Under the pieces are notes generated by a model. That model saw only the letters and a list, made by a program, of their open reading frames with translations. It made no database searches and was not told where the DNA came from. 64,000 bases of DNA from the NCBI GenBank assembly GCA_947372355.1, contig CANBTI010000002.1:1-64000 (forward strand), in the 5' to 3' direction. The stretch comes from Bdellovibrionales bacterium. GTDB lineage: Bacteria; Bdellovibrionota; UBA1018; CAIMNF01. The number at the start of each line of letters is the position of its first letter. Position 1 is the first letter of the stretch. Both the position numbers and the translations under genes were made by a program. This document shows, piece after piece, positions 37,694-47,689 of this stretch.

Positions 37694-39181
37694 TTACTTT
37701 AGGATTACATACTTTAGAATCGGTAATCCAAGGTAATCAAAATAAATATTTTTAATATTCTTGTGTGCTAGATAACTTCCATTTTGAAAAAATAAAGGGT
37801 GGAGTACTCCGTTTTCTTTAGAAATAATCAGCTGAGCTTTTTTAAAATCTCCAGATTCAATCGCCCGATCATAGTCCTCATTGATGTAATGGGTTCTGTT
37901 TCGATTGGAGTAGCTACTGCTATAAGGGAACAAGAAGTCCTGAGGAGTTCTTACTTTTGCTGTCCAACTGGACATCAGCATATTGTATTCTCCCAAATTA
38001 CTAAAAGTTTCAAATTCCTGACTTTCGTAAGCCAACAAATCAACTGGAATCTTTAATGCTGATTCAATTTGAGAGGCCATTTTTTTTGAAGCTCCATAAT
38101 AAGGTTCTGATAAACCAGTGAGAAATGATATTTTAAAGCCTTTGCCCATCTGAACGCCTGATTTTTCTAAGTATTCTTTAGCTTTTTTAGGATCATAGGG
38201 TACTGATAAATCCTCGGAATTTTTTAGCAGAGAATGTGGAACAAGATTATTTGCAAGCGTGAAAAGTGGAATTCCATCAGGAAGAAGTTTTGAGCGATCA
38301 ATGGATGAAAAAAGTGCTAATCTAAAAAATTTGTTATTAAAAGGGAACCGTTCTGAGTTCATAGCAATCACAAAATGACGAAGTAGATTCATGGTGTGGT
38401 AATCAGCGCTTTTGATGTATTTTTCTGTTTTTACTCCACTAATAAATGGGAAGTAGTTTTCTTCATATTTTTTGATTGCTTCAGCTTGATCTGAAATAAA
38501 ACTAATTTCAATATCATCAATGTTAGAGTTGGTTTTTTTATAGAATGAATTTTTTTTCAAAACTGCTTTTTTACCAGGTTCGTATTCTGTAATTACAAAC
38601 GGACCAGAGGAAACCAATGTCCCTGCACGCCACCAATTATTCCCAAACTTTTCAATCAAATCTTTCCTCACTGGAAAAAGTGGCCAAAAGGTAGTATTCA
38701 CTTCCCAGTTTTTTTGTGGCTTGTTGAACTTTACCACTAAAGTTTTATCATCAATGGCATGGATACCCACATCATCAAATGAAGTGACTTTGTTTGCATG
38801 GTATTCTCGTGCATTTTTAATATCGAATAAATAGTAATAATAAATGGAGGTGGATTGAGGGGAGATGAGTCTTTGCCATCCATCAACGAAATCTTTGGCA
38901 TAGACAGCTCTACCATCTGACCATTTTGCATCATCACTAATTTTGAAAGTGTATTCAGTTAGATCTTTTGATTTTTTCAGTGAGCTTGAAATCCGAGGCG
39001 TAAGTTTTTCTGAAGGGTATTCGTAAATAAATAAACCTTCACATAAGTTTACGATGATTGGCGCTTCAGCCACGGTTACTTGCCCAGTCCAGTCCAGAGT
39101 GATGGGGGTTGCTGCTACCTTCATGTGAAGTGTTTTTGCACTGGCAGTGAGCGAAAACAGTAACGAAATTAAAAAGACCAT
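37694..39181 (-). CDS. Oligopeptide ABC transporter substrate-binding protein (OppA family, SBP_bac_5)
   Basis: Signal peptide; EGLFIYEYPSEKLTPRISSSLKKSKDLTEYTFKISDDAKWSDGRAVYAKDFVDGWQRL. Confidence 0.92.
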   Translation of the reverse strand: MVFLISLLFSLTASAKTLHMKVAATPITLDWTGQVTVAEAPIIVNLCEGLFIYEYPSEKLTPRISSSLKKSKDLTEYTFKISDDAKWSDGRAVYAKDFVDGWQRLISPQSTSIYYYYLFDIKNAREYHANKVTSFDDVGIHAIDDKTLVVKFNKPQKNWEVNTTFWPLFPVRKDLIEKFGNNWWRAGTLVSSGPFVITEYEPGKKAVLKKNSFYKKTNSNIDDIEISFISDQAEAIKKYEENYFPFISGVKTEKYIKSADYHTMNLLRHFVIAMNSERFPFNNKFFRLALFSSIDRSKLLPDGIPLFTLANNLVPHSLLKNSEDLSVPYDPKKAKEYLEKSGVQMGKGFKISFLTGLSEPYYGASKKMASQIESALKIPVDLLAYESQEFETFSNLGEYNMLMSSWTAKVRTPQDFLFPYSSSYSNRNRTHYINEDYDRAIESGDFKKAQLIISKENGVLHPLFFQNGSYLAHKNIKNIYFDYLGLPILKYVILK

Positions 39182-39185
39182 GATT

Positions 39186-41468
39186 CTATTTTACGTTATT
39201 TATTAGATCTTTTGGATATTCTTTCGCACAAGTTGATTTTTTTGGCTCCCGGCCTACAATTACCTTTTCTTGCACTACTTGAGATTCGTTACAGCTTGAT
39301 TCCGCTTTTTGACCCGTTAGTTTATCTAATCGCATGTCAATTAAATGATCGCTCTCTGGAAAAGGCAACGCGGGTTCATATTGAAGAATTTTATTCATCA
39401 TCTTGGCCCATACTGGCAAGGCGGTGTTTGCTCCAGTGAGTTTTGATTTTTGAGTTCCTTGATCAAAACCCATCCAAACAATGGCGGTGAGTTGAGGGGT
39501 ATAGCCCACAAACCAAGCATCACGATAATCATTAGTGGTTCCAGTTTTGCCGGCCGCTGGCCGATGAAAAGAAAAAAGGTTCCCAGCATTCGCAGCTGTT
39601 CCTTCAACAAAAACATTCTGCAACATTTCGGTCATCATGTCGGCTATTCCCGGATCAATTTTTTCTTTCACTCTAGGTTCGCTTGCATAAAACTCGGAGC
39701 CGTCAGGATTTAAAATTGATTTAATTACCGTTAAATCGCCTGATTTTCCGTGATTGGCCAACGTGGCATAGGCAGAAATAATTTCAATTGGACTGAGTTC
39801 CACACTGCCTAAGCTAATCGAGGGGATTGCTGGTATTTTAGTTTCAATTCCAAGAGTGTGAGCCGTATCTATAATTTCAGTGAGTCCTACTTTTTGAGCT
39901 AGCCGTGCAGCAGAAGTATTAATGGATTTTGCTAAAGCGGTTTTCATCGGAATCCAGCCTAGAGATTCTTTTTCATAATTTGCAGGCTTCCAAATCGGTT
40001 GTTTTGCATCGTATTTCCAGCCCCATTTTTCATCTAATAATGGATAAGCTGGGGTAAATGAGTTGCCTTCAGAATCTTCCATCACTCTAAACGCTGTTGC
40101 ATAAACAATGGGTTTAAATGTAGAGCCTGCTTGGCGTTTCATATTCAAAATTCGATTGAATGTACTATCGGCGTAATTTTTACCACCAATCAATGCTCTA
40201 ATTTCACTTGTAGATTGGTCAATGATGGCTACCGCACCTTGGAGTGCTGCATTTTTTGCAGGATTGGCAGGAATAGCAGATTGCAGTGTTTCTTGGGCAA
40301 TTTGATTCATGCTGAGATCAAGAGAGGTGTAAACTTGAAATCCTAATTCAGGAATTTCGTTTTCTTGAAAGTGATCATTTAATAAGCGGTTGATTTCTGC
40401 TTTCACAAAATCAACATAATAGGGAGCTCGATTGCCGGCAGAAGGAGGTGGAGAAAGTCTAATGGGCAATTGAAGGGCTATTTTTAGCTCGTTTTCACTG
40501 ATTTTTTTTGTTTCAAACATTCTCTCTAAAACATATCTCTGGCGAGTTTTTGCTCGATCAAAATGGCGGTAAGGAGAATAAAACGCAGGCCCTTTAATTA
40601 AACCAACCATGAGCGCAATTTCACCCATGTTGAGATCACGAACTTGTTTGCCGAAGAAAAATTTTGCTCCTTCAGAAAAGCCACGAATTTCAAAAGAACC
40701 AACTTGACCTAGGAACACTTCATTCAAATAGCGTTCGAAAATTTGTTTTTTTGTGTATTTCAATTCTAAAACCGGAGCTAAAAAAAGCTCGTTCACCTTC
40801 ATGAAAAGATTTCTATTTTTTCTTTCCATGAGATTTTTCACTAATTGCTGAGTAATGGTACTTCCGCCTTGAGAAAGAGAAAGTGTTTTTAGATCTACAA
40901 AAATCGCACGAGCAAATCCGCGCGGATCAATACCAAAGTGTTCATAAAAGTGCTGATCCTCAGCGGAGACAATTGCGTCTGGAATTGATTTTGGAAATTC
41001 ATCAAATTTTAACACTTCTCTAATTTGCGATTTTGTCGCGGATAGAGTTGCAACAAATTCTGGTTCCAAATAAAAATCATTTATTGAACCCGTTTCTGAT
41101 TCGATGTTTTCTAACAATGATTCAGGTTGGGTTCCATCAAAGTGAAGGCGGATTTTTTTATCTTTTAGCTGAAGAGTGATGTGATTATCGGGAAGCAGAT
41201 GCTCAGGATACTGGGGCGAGTGTAAGGTGAAGGAAAGCTCGCCTCCCTTTTCCGTTGCCGAATAGCCCAAAGATTTCAGTTTTTTCTCGATTGGCTGACG
41301 CGCCTGCCCAGGTGCAACGCGAGTTACGTTAGAATAAATGCGAGTGGGAATAAATTCAGCGGGAGCATCAAAAGCGATCTCAACTTGATGGAGAAGGTAG
41401 AGAAAATAAATTACTAAGCTGGAAATAATTGTGATGAGTAAAATCCACCTTAGTTTATGTTTTTTCAT
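39186..41468 (-). CDS. mrcB: Class A penicillin-binding protein, PBP1b-type
   Basis: N-terminal TM, UB2H-like region, GT51 (EDQHFYEHFGIDPRGFARA, GGSTITQQLVKN), transpeptidase SxxK (GSTFKP), SIN, KTGTT. Confidence 0.93.
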   Translation of the reverse strand: MKKHKLRWILLITIISSLVIYFLYLLHQVEIAFDAPAEFIPTRIYSNVTRVAPGQARQPIEKKLKSLGYSATEKGGELSFTLHSPQYPEHLLPDNHITLQLKDKKIRLHFDGTQPESLLENIESETGSINDFYLEPEFVATLSATKSQIREVLKFDEFPKSIPDAIVSAEDQHFYEHFGIDPRGFARAIFVDLKTLSLSQGGSTITQQLVKNLMERKNRNLFMKVNELFLAPVLELKYTKKQIFERYLNEVFLGQVGSFEIRGFSEGAKFFFGKQVRDLNMGEIALMVGLIKGPAFYSPYRHFDRAKTRQRYVLERMFETKKISENELKIALQLPIRLSPPPSAGNRAPYYVDFVKAEINRLLNDHFQENEIPELGFQVYTSLDLSMNQIAQETLQSAIPANPAKNAALQGAVAIIDQSTSEIRALIGGKNYADSTFNRILNMKRQAGSTFKPIVYATAFRVMEDSEGNSFTPAYPLLDEKWGWKYDAKQPIWKPANYEKESLGWIPMKTALAKSINTSAARLAQKVGLTEIIDTAHTLGIETKIPAIPSISLGSVELSPIEIISAYATLANHGKSGDLTVIKSILNPDGSEFYASEPRVKEKIDPGIADMMTEMLQNVFVEGTAANAGNLFSFHRPAAGKTGTTNDYRDAWFVGYTPQLTAIVWMGFDQGTQKSKLTGANTALPVWAKMMNKILQYEPALPFPESDHLIDMRLDKLTGQKAESSCNESQVVQEKVIVGREPKKSTCAKEYPKDLINNVK

Positions 41469-41541
41469 GAGTTTCCTTCTTTTATTGCTTGACCAAACCA
41501 ATATGCGCCTCGTATTTTCGGATTTCAAGGAGAGATCAAAT

Positions 41542-42999
41542 ATGTCTCATTTATTAGTCCTCATTTTTTCAATTTTTACTAGCCAAGCACATGCGTTGGA
41601 TCTTGATTGGCATGGCCAGTTTAGAACTGAAACAAATTGGATCTATGGATACTCTAACGGGAATCTCTTATCCACGCCACTATCCACTACAGATCAAGGA
41701 TACTTCATTCCTTCGAATGGTGATAGTCCCGCATCTTTTCAAAATTTATTTTTAAGACTCACTCCGCGCGTGATTGTGAGCGACAATGTTTCTATCTATT
41801 CAAACCTTTGGTTTGGATCTCCTGATAAAGGAATTTTTGGTGGTAATCAACCTACCACATCAACGGTGAATCAAACCAATACAGGTAACGCTACGATCTC
41901 AGCAAGTACGATGTATGCCGAAGTTGCTACTGATTTCGGAACCTTGGTAGTAGGACGTGTTCCACTGCAATGGGGTTTGGGTGTTGTATGGAATACCAAC
42001 AACGATGGATTTGATCGCATGCCTTCTACCGGTGACGGTTTCAGATTAGAAACTAAACTAGGAGCATTCAAAGTTGCTCCTGCGATGTATAAATATCGCG
42101 CTGGTTCTAACTATGGCGGATCGGCTTCTTATACAGCGGGTGGATCATTGTTGACTACCAATGCTGGAACTTCAACTGCTAGTGATTACTCTCTAGCACT
42201 GACTTACAATAACGATGATGAACAAATGGATTTAGGTTTATTGTTCCTTCGTCGTTTGGCTGGAATGCAAGCAACTGTGGTTGATCCATTTTCACTTACT
42301 GGAACTACAACTGGTTATGCTTACAATGTATGGGATTTTTATATTAAAAAGAAAACGGGTATTTTCACTGTTTCTGCCGAAGTTCCAATTGTTACCGGAT
42401 TAGTTGGAAATAAAAATTACAGCACTGTTGCTGGAGCTTTAAAAGTTGATACTCAAGTAGATGATCATTGGAAATTGAAGTTAAACGGTGGTTTAGCCGG
42501 CGGACAAGAATCAGTTGCAGCGGGTTCATCTTCTTCTAAATTATCAGCATTTTACTTCCACCCTGATTATCGTCCAGGGCTACTCATGTTTAATTATAAC
42601 ATGCGTAACTTATCTGATGGAAGCTTATCTCCATTCAATGATCCAGTGACCAACGCACAATTTGTAACTTTAGGATTTGATTTCAATAGTAACAAATGGA
42701 CTCACGGAGTTCAGTGGTTATATGCAACTGCTTCAAAGGTTGCTGATCAAGCAGGTGGAACTTATTTCAATAAATGGGATGGACACTATAAAAATCAAAC
42801 AGCAGGCACCACGCAAGATAAAGGTTTGGGCTCTGAGTTTGATTACTCTCTCAATTATCAATGGGATGAATCTCTTAAGTTGGGCTTAACGATGGGCCTC
42901 TACTTCCCTGGTAAATTTTACGAGTTCAGCAATAGCGCGACAGCAAATGTGACGAAGACTGCATTTGGATCTGGGCTTAATTTGCTCGTGAAATTCTAA
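41542..42999 (+). CDS. Predicted outer-membrane beta-barrel protein
   Basis: Signal peptide (MSHLLVLIFSIFTSQAHA), amphipathic beta repeats throughout; the upstream ORF extension overlaps mrcB and is unlikely to be translated. Confidence 0.75.
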   Translation: MSHLLVLIFSIFTSQAHALDLDWHGQFRTETNWIYGYSNGNLLSTPLSTTDQGYFIPSNGDSPASFQNLFLRLTPRVIVSDNVSIYSNLWFGSPDKGIFGGNQPTTSTVNQTNTGNATISASTMYAEVATDFGTLVVGRVPLQWGLGVVWNTNNDGFDRMPSTGDGFRLETKLGAFKVAPAMYKYRAGSNYGGSASYTAGGSLLTTNAGTSTASDYSLALTYNNDDEQMDLGLLFLRRLAGMQATVVDPFSLTGTTTGYAYNVWDFYIKKKTGIFTVSAEVPIVTGLVGNKNYSTVAGALKVDTQVDDHWKLKLNGGLAGGQESVAAGSSSSKLSAFYFHPDYRPGLLMFNYNMRNLSDGSLSPFNDPVTNAQFVTLGFDFNSNKWTHGVQWLYATASKVADQAGGTYFNKWDGHYKNQTAGTTQDKGLGSEFDYSLNYQWDESLKLGLTMGLYFPGKFYEFSNSATANVTKTAFGSGLNLLVKF

Positions 43000-43006
43000 T
43001 CATTAT

Positions 43007-43105
43007 ATTCGAGTAAAACTGTTTTTGGTTCAGCGAACATCCATGTTCTTTCCGTCTGTCACCATCCATGGTGACGGACTTCACCAAAAACAGTTTTACT
43101 CGAAT
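43007..43105. repeat. Nested inverted-repeat element: perfect 23-bp outer inverted repeat enclosing two hairpins
   Basis: ATTCGAGTAAAACTGTTTTTGGT (43007-43029) and its exact reverse complement (43083-43105); inside GAACAT-CC-ATGTTC and GTCACCAT-CC-ATGGTGAC. Confidence 0.95.
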
Positions 43106-43203
43106 GAGTTTATTAAAATTTCACAATTACATTCAGCTTGAGACGTCAAAAAACTAGGTAATCTTAGGCTAAGTAAAAGTACAAATATCACCGTTGATTC
43201 ATC

Positions 43204-43884
43204 ATGAAAAAGCCAGACTACACTCAACATGATTCTCAATATATTCAATTACGGAAAAATGGTTTTACGGGTTGGGGTGGTGAAACATTTGATCGTAGAA
43301 TGTTGGGCTGGGAAAAGACGCTAGAAAATTTGTTTAGTAGTGATCTCTTTCCAAATGTTGGAACTAAAGTTTTGGAGATCGGTAGTGGAGCAGGGGATAC
43401 TCTCATTCCCTTTGCTGAAAAGGGCTATCTTGTTTCTGGAATTGAGATTTCACCCGCTGCGGTTCAATGGGCAAAAGAAAAGTTCACTCAAAAAAAACTG
43501 AGTGCCCAAGTGGTTCAAGGGAATATTGCTGAGTCATTCCCTTTTTCTGATTTTGAGTTTTCCGCAGTGATCGATGGCGCTTGTTTGCATTGCCTAATTT
43601 CTACTGATCGAAAATTAGCGCTTTCAGAAATTTATAGAGTTTTAAGTCCAAATGGATTTTTTCTAGTTAGCCACATGATCAATGATCCTCGTGAATTAGA
43701 TTCAGAATTAACTTTTAATTCATCAACTCGTACACAAAATAAGAATGGAATTCCATATCGCTCAATGCCCACCTACGAGCAATTGATCAATGAACTTAGT
43801 GATGCTGGCTTTAGCGTGGTTCATGAATCAATTCGTGCAAACCCTTGGTGGGATCATGCTGAGATTTGGTGTTTAAAAAAGTAA
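43204..43884 (+). CDS. Class I SAM-dependent methyltransferase
   Basis: VLEIGSGAGDTLIPFAEKGYLVSGIEISPAAV motif I/II. Confidence 0.9.
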   Translation: MKKPDYTQHDSQYIQLRKNGFTGWGGETFDRRMLGWEKTLENLFSSDLFPNVGTKVLEIGSGAGDTLIPFAEKGYLVSGIEISPAAVQWAKEKFTQKKLSAQVVQGNIAESFPFSDFEFSAVIDGACLHCLISTDRKLALSEIYRVLSPNGFFLVSHMINDPRELDSELTFNSSTRTQNKNGIPYRSMPTYEQLINELSDAGFSVVHESIRANPWWDHAEIWCLKK

Positions 43885-43901
43885 ATAAATTTAAGCTTGA
43901 G

Positions 43902-44900
43902 TTACAGCCAACCATTCACCTTATACCAAGCCACCGTTTGAGGAACACCAGATTCCATCGTGTATTTTGGTTTAAATTTAAAATGATCGTATGATTTTTG
44001 TGACGAACAAATCCAGTAGTCTGGAGTGAGTTCATTGAGTTTATCGCGATTTAAGGCGAAGTTTTTATTCATGGCTTTACCGGCGATTGAGCCGAGAGAG
44101 GCCATGGTGTTCACCAGTGCTCCTGGAATTTTTACTTTGAATGGTTTTACTTTCAGTTCCTGAGCAATCACATTCATGATTCTTTCATAAGTGTAAATCT
44201 GCCCATCGGTTACAAAAAATCTTTCTCCGTTGATGAAATCTTCTTCTGGCGCATCGAGTGCTGCAACAAGCGCGGTAATTAAATCATCCACATGAATCGC
44301 GCTATAGTACTTGTGCCCGGTAGGTGTTTTTGATGGAAGAATGGGCATCCATTGTTTTTGAATCGTTTTAAAAAATAAAAATACATTTTTATCGCGAGGT
44401 CCGTAAACCATAGGCGGGCGAATCGAAATGAAGTTTAATTTACCCTTCAATTCATCCAAATAAAGTTCAGCTCTTAATTTGCTTTCTCCATATAAAGATA
44501 CTGGCAAATCGCTTTCTGATTCTGAACGAGGTGAGAGTCCAATGCTTGGGCCTGCAGCTGCAAGTGAAGAAACAAAAATAAATTTTTTAATCGATCCACT
44601 TTTGATTGCGGCATGGGCAAGATTTTTTGTTGCCTCAGCATTGTATTTAAAAAACTCTTCTTTGTTCCGAGCGCTAGTTAATCCGGCAACGTGATAAATT
44701 GCATCCATGTTGAGACATGCTCGAACCATGGATTCTTGATCGCTTAAATCTCCAGCCAATCGAGTGTACTTGATTCCTTTTAGGAATTCTGAAGAGGCGC
44801 TTGGTCGCATTAACGCGCTCACCTCATGCCCAGCCTCCGCGAGGGCGGCAACTAGCCCACTTCCAATGAATCCACTTGCTCCTGTGACTAAAATTCTCAT
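43902..44900 (-). CDS. NAD(P)-dependent epimerase/dehydratase (extended SDR)
   Basis: VTGASGFIGSGLV, YGESKLRAE (YxxxK), FISIRPPMVYGP. Confidence 0.92.
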   Translation of the reverse strand: MRILVTGASGFIGSGLVAALAEAGHEVSALMRPSASSEFLKGIKYTRLAGDLSDQESMVRACLNMDAIYHVAGLTSARNKEEFFKYNAEATKNLAHAAIKSGSIKKFIFVSSLAAAGPSIGLSPRSESESDLPVSLYGESKLRAELYLDELKGKLNFISIRPPMVYGPRDKNVFLFFKTIQKQWMPILPSKTPTGHKYYSAIHVDDLITALVAALDAPEEDFINGERFFVTDGQIYTYERIMNVIAQELKVKPFKVKIPGALVNTMASLGSIAGKAMNKNFALNRDKLNELTPDYWICSSQKSYDHFKFKPKYTMESGVPQTVAWYKVNGWL

Positions 44901-44930
44901 AAATTAAATGATACCATGACATTCAAAAAA

Positions 44931-45701
44931 ATGCGCATTGAGGTTTTAGGTTGTGGAACATCTACGGGGGTTCCATTCATTCACTGTGATTGCAGGGTTT
45001 GTAAATCTCGAAACCCTAAAAATAAACGCCTCCGAGCTTCCATCTGGATTCAGGTGGATGGGCTGAGTTTGCTAGTGGATACTTCAGCCGATTTAAGACA
45101 ACAAGCGCTCCGATCTAAAATTCATCACATCGATGCGATTTTATTTACCCATCCCCATGCGGATCATGTGGGTGGACTCGATGAAATTCGATCCTATAAT
45201 TTTATTCAAAAAGAAAGAATTCCTGCATACGCACACGCATGGACGATCGAGCAATTGCGCTCGCGTTTTCCTTATATATTTAACGATATGGTGATTGAGG
45301 GTGGGGGCGTTTCACAAGTGGATCTCCATGAATTTAAATTCAATGAAGGTGCATTTAAAATTAAAAATGTTTCCGTACTTCCGATTGAGTTAAAACACGG
45401 TTCACAATCGGTTGCTGGATTCCGAATTGGCAACTTTGCTTATCTCACCGATTGTCACGAGATTTCAGATCACTCACTCTCCCAACTTCATGGCTTAGAT
45501 GTTTTAATACTGGATTGTCTCAGATTGTCAAAGCATGGAACGCATATGAATTTTGATACGGCGATGGAATATTCAGCAAAAATTCAGGCAAAAAAGACGA
45601 TATTCACCCATATGAGTCATGACTTTGACTATCAATCTTTTTCAAGAAAACTCCCGAAAAGACATGCTTTGGCGTATGATGGAATGATCATTTCAATTTA
45701 A
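44931..45701 (+). CDS. MBL-fold metallohydrolase (PhnP-like)
   Basis: GCGTSTGVP, FTHPHADHVGGLD, YLTDCHE. Confidence 0.9.
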   Translation: MRIEVLGCGTSTGVPFIHCDCRVCKSRNPKNKRLRASIWIQVDGLSLLVDTSADLRQQALRSKIHHIDAILFTHPHADHVGGLDEIRSYNFIQKERIPAYAHAWTIEQLRSRFPYIFNDMVIEGGGVSQVDLHEFKFNEGAFKIKNVSVLPIELKHGSQSVAGFRIGNFAYLTDCHEISDHSLSQLHGLDVLILDCLRLSKHGTHMNFDTAMEYSAKIQAKKTIFTHMSHDFDYQSFSRKLPKRHALAYDGMIISI

Positions 45702-45735
45702 GCCACCAGGTTTAATAACTAACAGGAGCACTCGT

Positions 45736-46842
45736 ATGATCGTCGGCGTACCCAAGGAAATTAAAAATAAAGAAAATCGTGTATCAATGGTTGTTGCTGG
45801 AGTTCGAGCACTCACGAATGCTGGTCACCAAGTTTTGGTTCAATCTGGTGCAGGGATTGGTGCAGGAATCACGGATCAAGAGTACACGGGTGCAGGCGCA
45901 CAGATCATTGAAGGTGCAAGAGATGTATTTGCAAAAGCAGATATGATTGTAAAAGTAAAAGAGCCACTTCCTGAAGAGTATGAATTACTCCGCGAAGGAC
46001 AAATTCTTTATACTTATCTTCATTTGGCTGCCGATGAGCGTTTAACGAAAGCTCTTTTAGAAAGAAAAATTATTGGTATCGCTTATGAAACCATTCAGCC
46101 AGCTGATGGTTCACTTCCACTTCTTGCACCAATGAGTGCAGTTGCTGGAAGAATGGCAACTCAAATTGGAGCCACTTATCTACAAAAAGATAACGGTGGT
46201 AAAGGAATGTTACTGGGTGGAGTGACCGGAGTTGCTCGTGCAAATGTGACTATTTTGGGTGGTGGAGTAGTGGGCGTAAATGCTGCTAAAATGGCTGCAG
46301 GTTTAGGTGCGAAAGTTACCATTTTAGATGTGAACATGGAGCGCCTTGAGTATCTGAATGATGTTTTTGGAAATTCAATTCACACCCTTTATTCAAATAA
46401 CGAACAAATTGAACGTTCAGTTATTGAATCTGATTTAGTGATTAGTGCGATCTTGGTTCCAGGTGCTAAGGCTCCTAAACTAGTGACTCGCCAAATGGTT
46501 TCTCGTATGGCTCCAGGAGGAGTGATCATTGATGTGGCTGTGGATCAAGGTGGAGCGGTAGAAACTTGTCGTCCTACTTCTCATGAGCATCCAACTTATG
46601 AAGTGGATAACATTATTCACTACGCAGTTCCCAATATGCCAGGAGCAGTGCCACGCACTTCTACTTATGCACTCACCAATGTGACATTAAAGTACGCGCT
46701 GATGCTTGCAAATATGGGCTGGAAGGCAGCGATCACTAAAGATGCTGCTCTTTACAAAGGCGTTAACATTGCGAATGGTAAATTAACCTATAAAGCAGTT
46801 GCTGATGATCTAGGGTTGCCATTCGAGGCTGTTAAGCTTTAA
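45736..46842 (+). CDS. ald: Alanine dehydrogenase
   Basis: [50 protein letters not shown]. Confidence 0.97.
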   Translation: MIVGVPKEIKNKENRVSMVVAGVRALTNAGHQVLVQSGAGIGAGITDQEYTGAGAQIIEGARDVFAKADMIVKVKEPLPEEYELLREGQILYTYLHLAADERLTKALLERKIIGIAYETIQPADGSLPLLAPMSAVAGRMATQIGATYLQKDNGGKGMLLGGVTGVARANVTILGGGVVGVNAAKMAAGLGAKVTILDVNMERLEYLNDVFGNSIHTLYSNNEQIERSVIESDLVISAILVPGAKAPKLVTRQMVSRMAPGGVIIDVAVDQGGAVETCRPTSHEHPTYEVDNIIHYAVPNMPGAVPRTSTYALTNVTLKYALMLANMGWKAAITKDAALYKGVNIANGKLTYKAVADDLGLPFEAVKL

Positions 46843-46854
46843 ACTAATTACAGA

Positions 46855-47346
46855 ATGAAAAAACTCGGCCTCATCTTGGGGTTGGTCAATGCGCTAGTGA
46901 TTGCAGGAGTCTTGGGTCTCTTTGTTTATACAAAGATGATTTACAAGCGTCCGCCTATTACTGAAGCTCAAGAGCGCCAGCGTTTATCTAAAGCCCAGCA
47001 CAAAACTGAAGTGATGCACCTCCAGAAAAAAGGGATTGTACCTTTGGATTCTATCACTGCCAATTTAGATCCTTACACTGGAGCAGATGGAAAACAAAAA
47101 TTCCATTATGTATCGATATCGCTTTCTGTAGAAATTAGAGATGAAAAAGAGATTCATAAATTTGATGAGATTAAACCCATCGTGCTCGATCAAATCCTGC
47201 AGCAGTTGGGTAAAAAAACCTTCGAAGATTTAAATCAAGTTCAAGGACGTTATCTTTTTCGCTCGCTGATCATTGATGCAACCAACGCCTATCTTAAAGA
47301 GCCAATTGTAACTGAAGTTTATTTCACTGATTTTATTCTTCAATAA
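46855..47346 (+). CDS. FliL-like membrane protein
   Basis: N-terminal TM then periplasmic FliL-like region (YVSISLSVEI...KPIVLDQILQQLGKKTFEDL... EVYFTDFILQ). Confidence 0.72.
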   Translation: MKKLGLILGLVNALVIAGVLGLFVYTKMIYKRPPITEAQERQRLSKAQHKTEVMHLQKKGIVPLDSITANLDPYTGADGKQKFHYVSISLSVEIRDEKEIHKFDEIKPIVLDQILQQLGKKTFEDLNQVQGRYLFRSLIIDATNAYLKEPIVTEVYFTDFILQ

Positions 47347-47347
47347 A

Positions 47348-47689
47348 TTATACTGTGAAACCGCGAGCTTCAAAGTAAGCGCCCGGATCGATTTGAATTG
47401 ATGGAGCTTGAATGGTTCCGAATACCTTACCTAGGGATGTGACCCAGATTTTTTTCTGAGCGATGACTTCACCTTTTACAAATCCTTCGATAATTACTGT
47501 ATCGCCAAACACTTTTCCTTCAACGAGGGAATCTTCTTTTAAGAAAATTTCACTATCAGGAGCGCCTTTGATTTCACCCATCACATGACCAAAAAAGTGA
47601 ACTTCATCTTGAACTTCAAGTGTTCCAACTATTTTAGTTTTTTGAGAAATTACAGTGAGTGAAGATTCGGGTAAATTATTTTTTTCCAT
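47348..47689 (-). CDS. Bactofilin (polymer-forming cytoskeletal protein)
   Basis: IVGTLEVQDEVHFFGHVMGEIKG...VEGKVFGDTVIIEGFVKGEVIAQKKIWVTSLGKVFGTIQAPSIQIDPGAYFEARG beta-helix repeats. Confidence 0.93.
   Translation of the reverse strand: MEKNNLPESSLTVISQKTKIVGTLEVQDEVHFFGHVMGEIKGAPDSEIFLKEDSLVEGKVFGDTVIIEGFVKGEVIAQKKIWVTSLGKVFGTIQAPSIQIDPGAYFEARGFTV

Noticed and set aside
43007-43105. Nested inverted repeat as an integron attC site
   Set aside because: Does not show the expected GTTRRRY/RYYYAAC ends and no integron integrase or cassette array is present; also too perfect a stem without the usual extrahelical bases.
43007-43105. Nested inverted repeat as an ordinary Rho-independent terminator
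   Set aside because: Neither strand has a T-tract after the stem, and the stem is not GC-rich; retained as unexplained.
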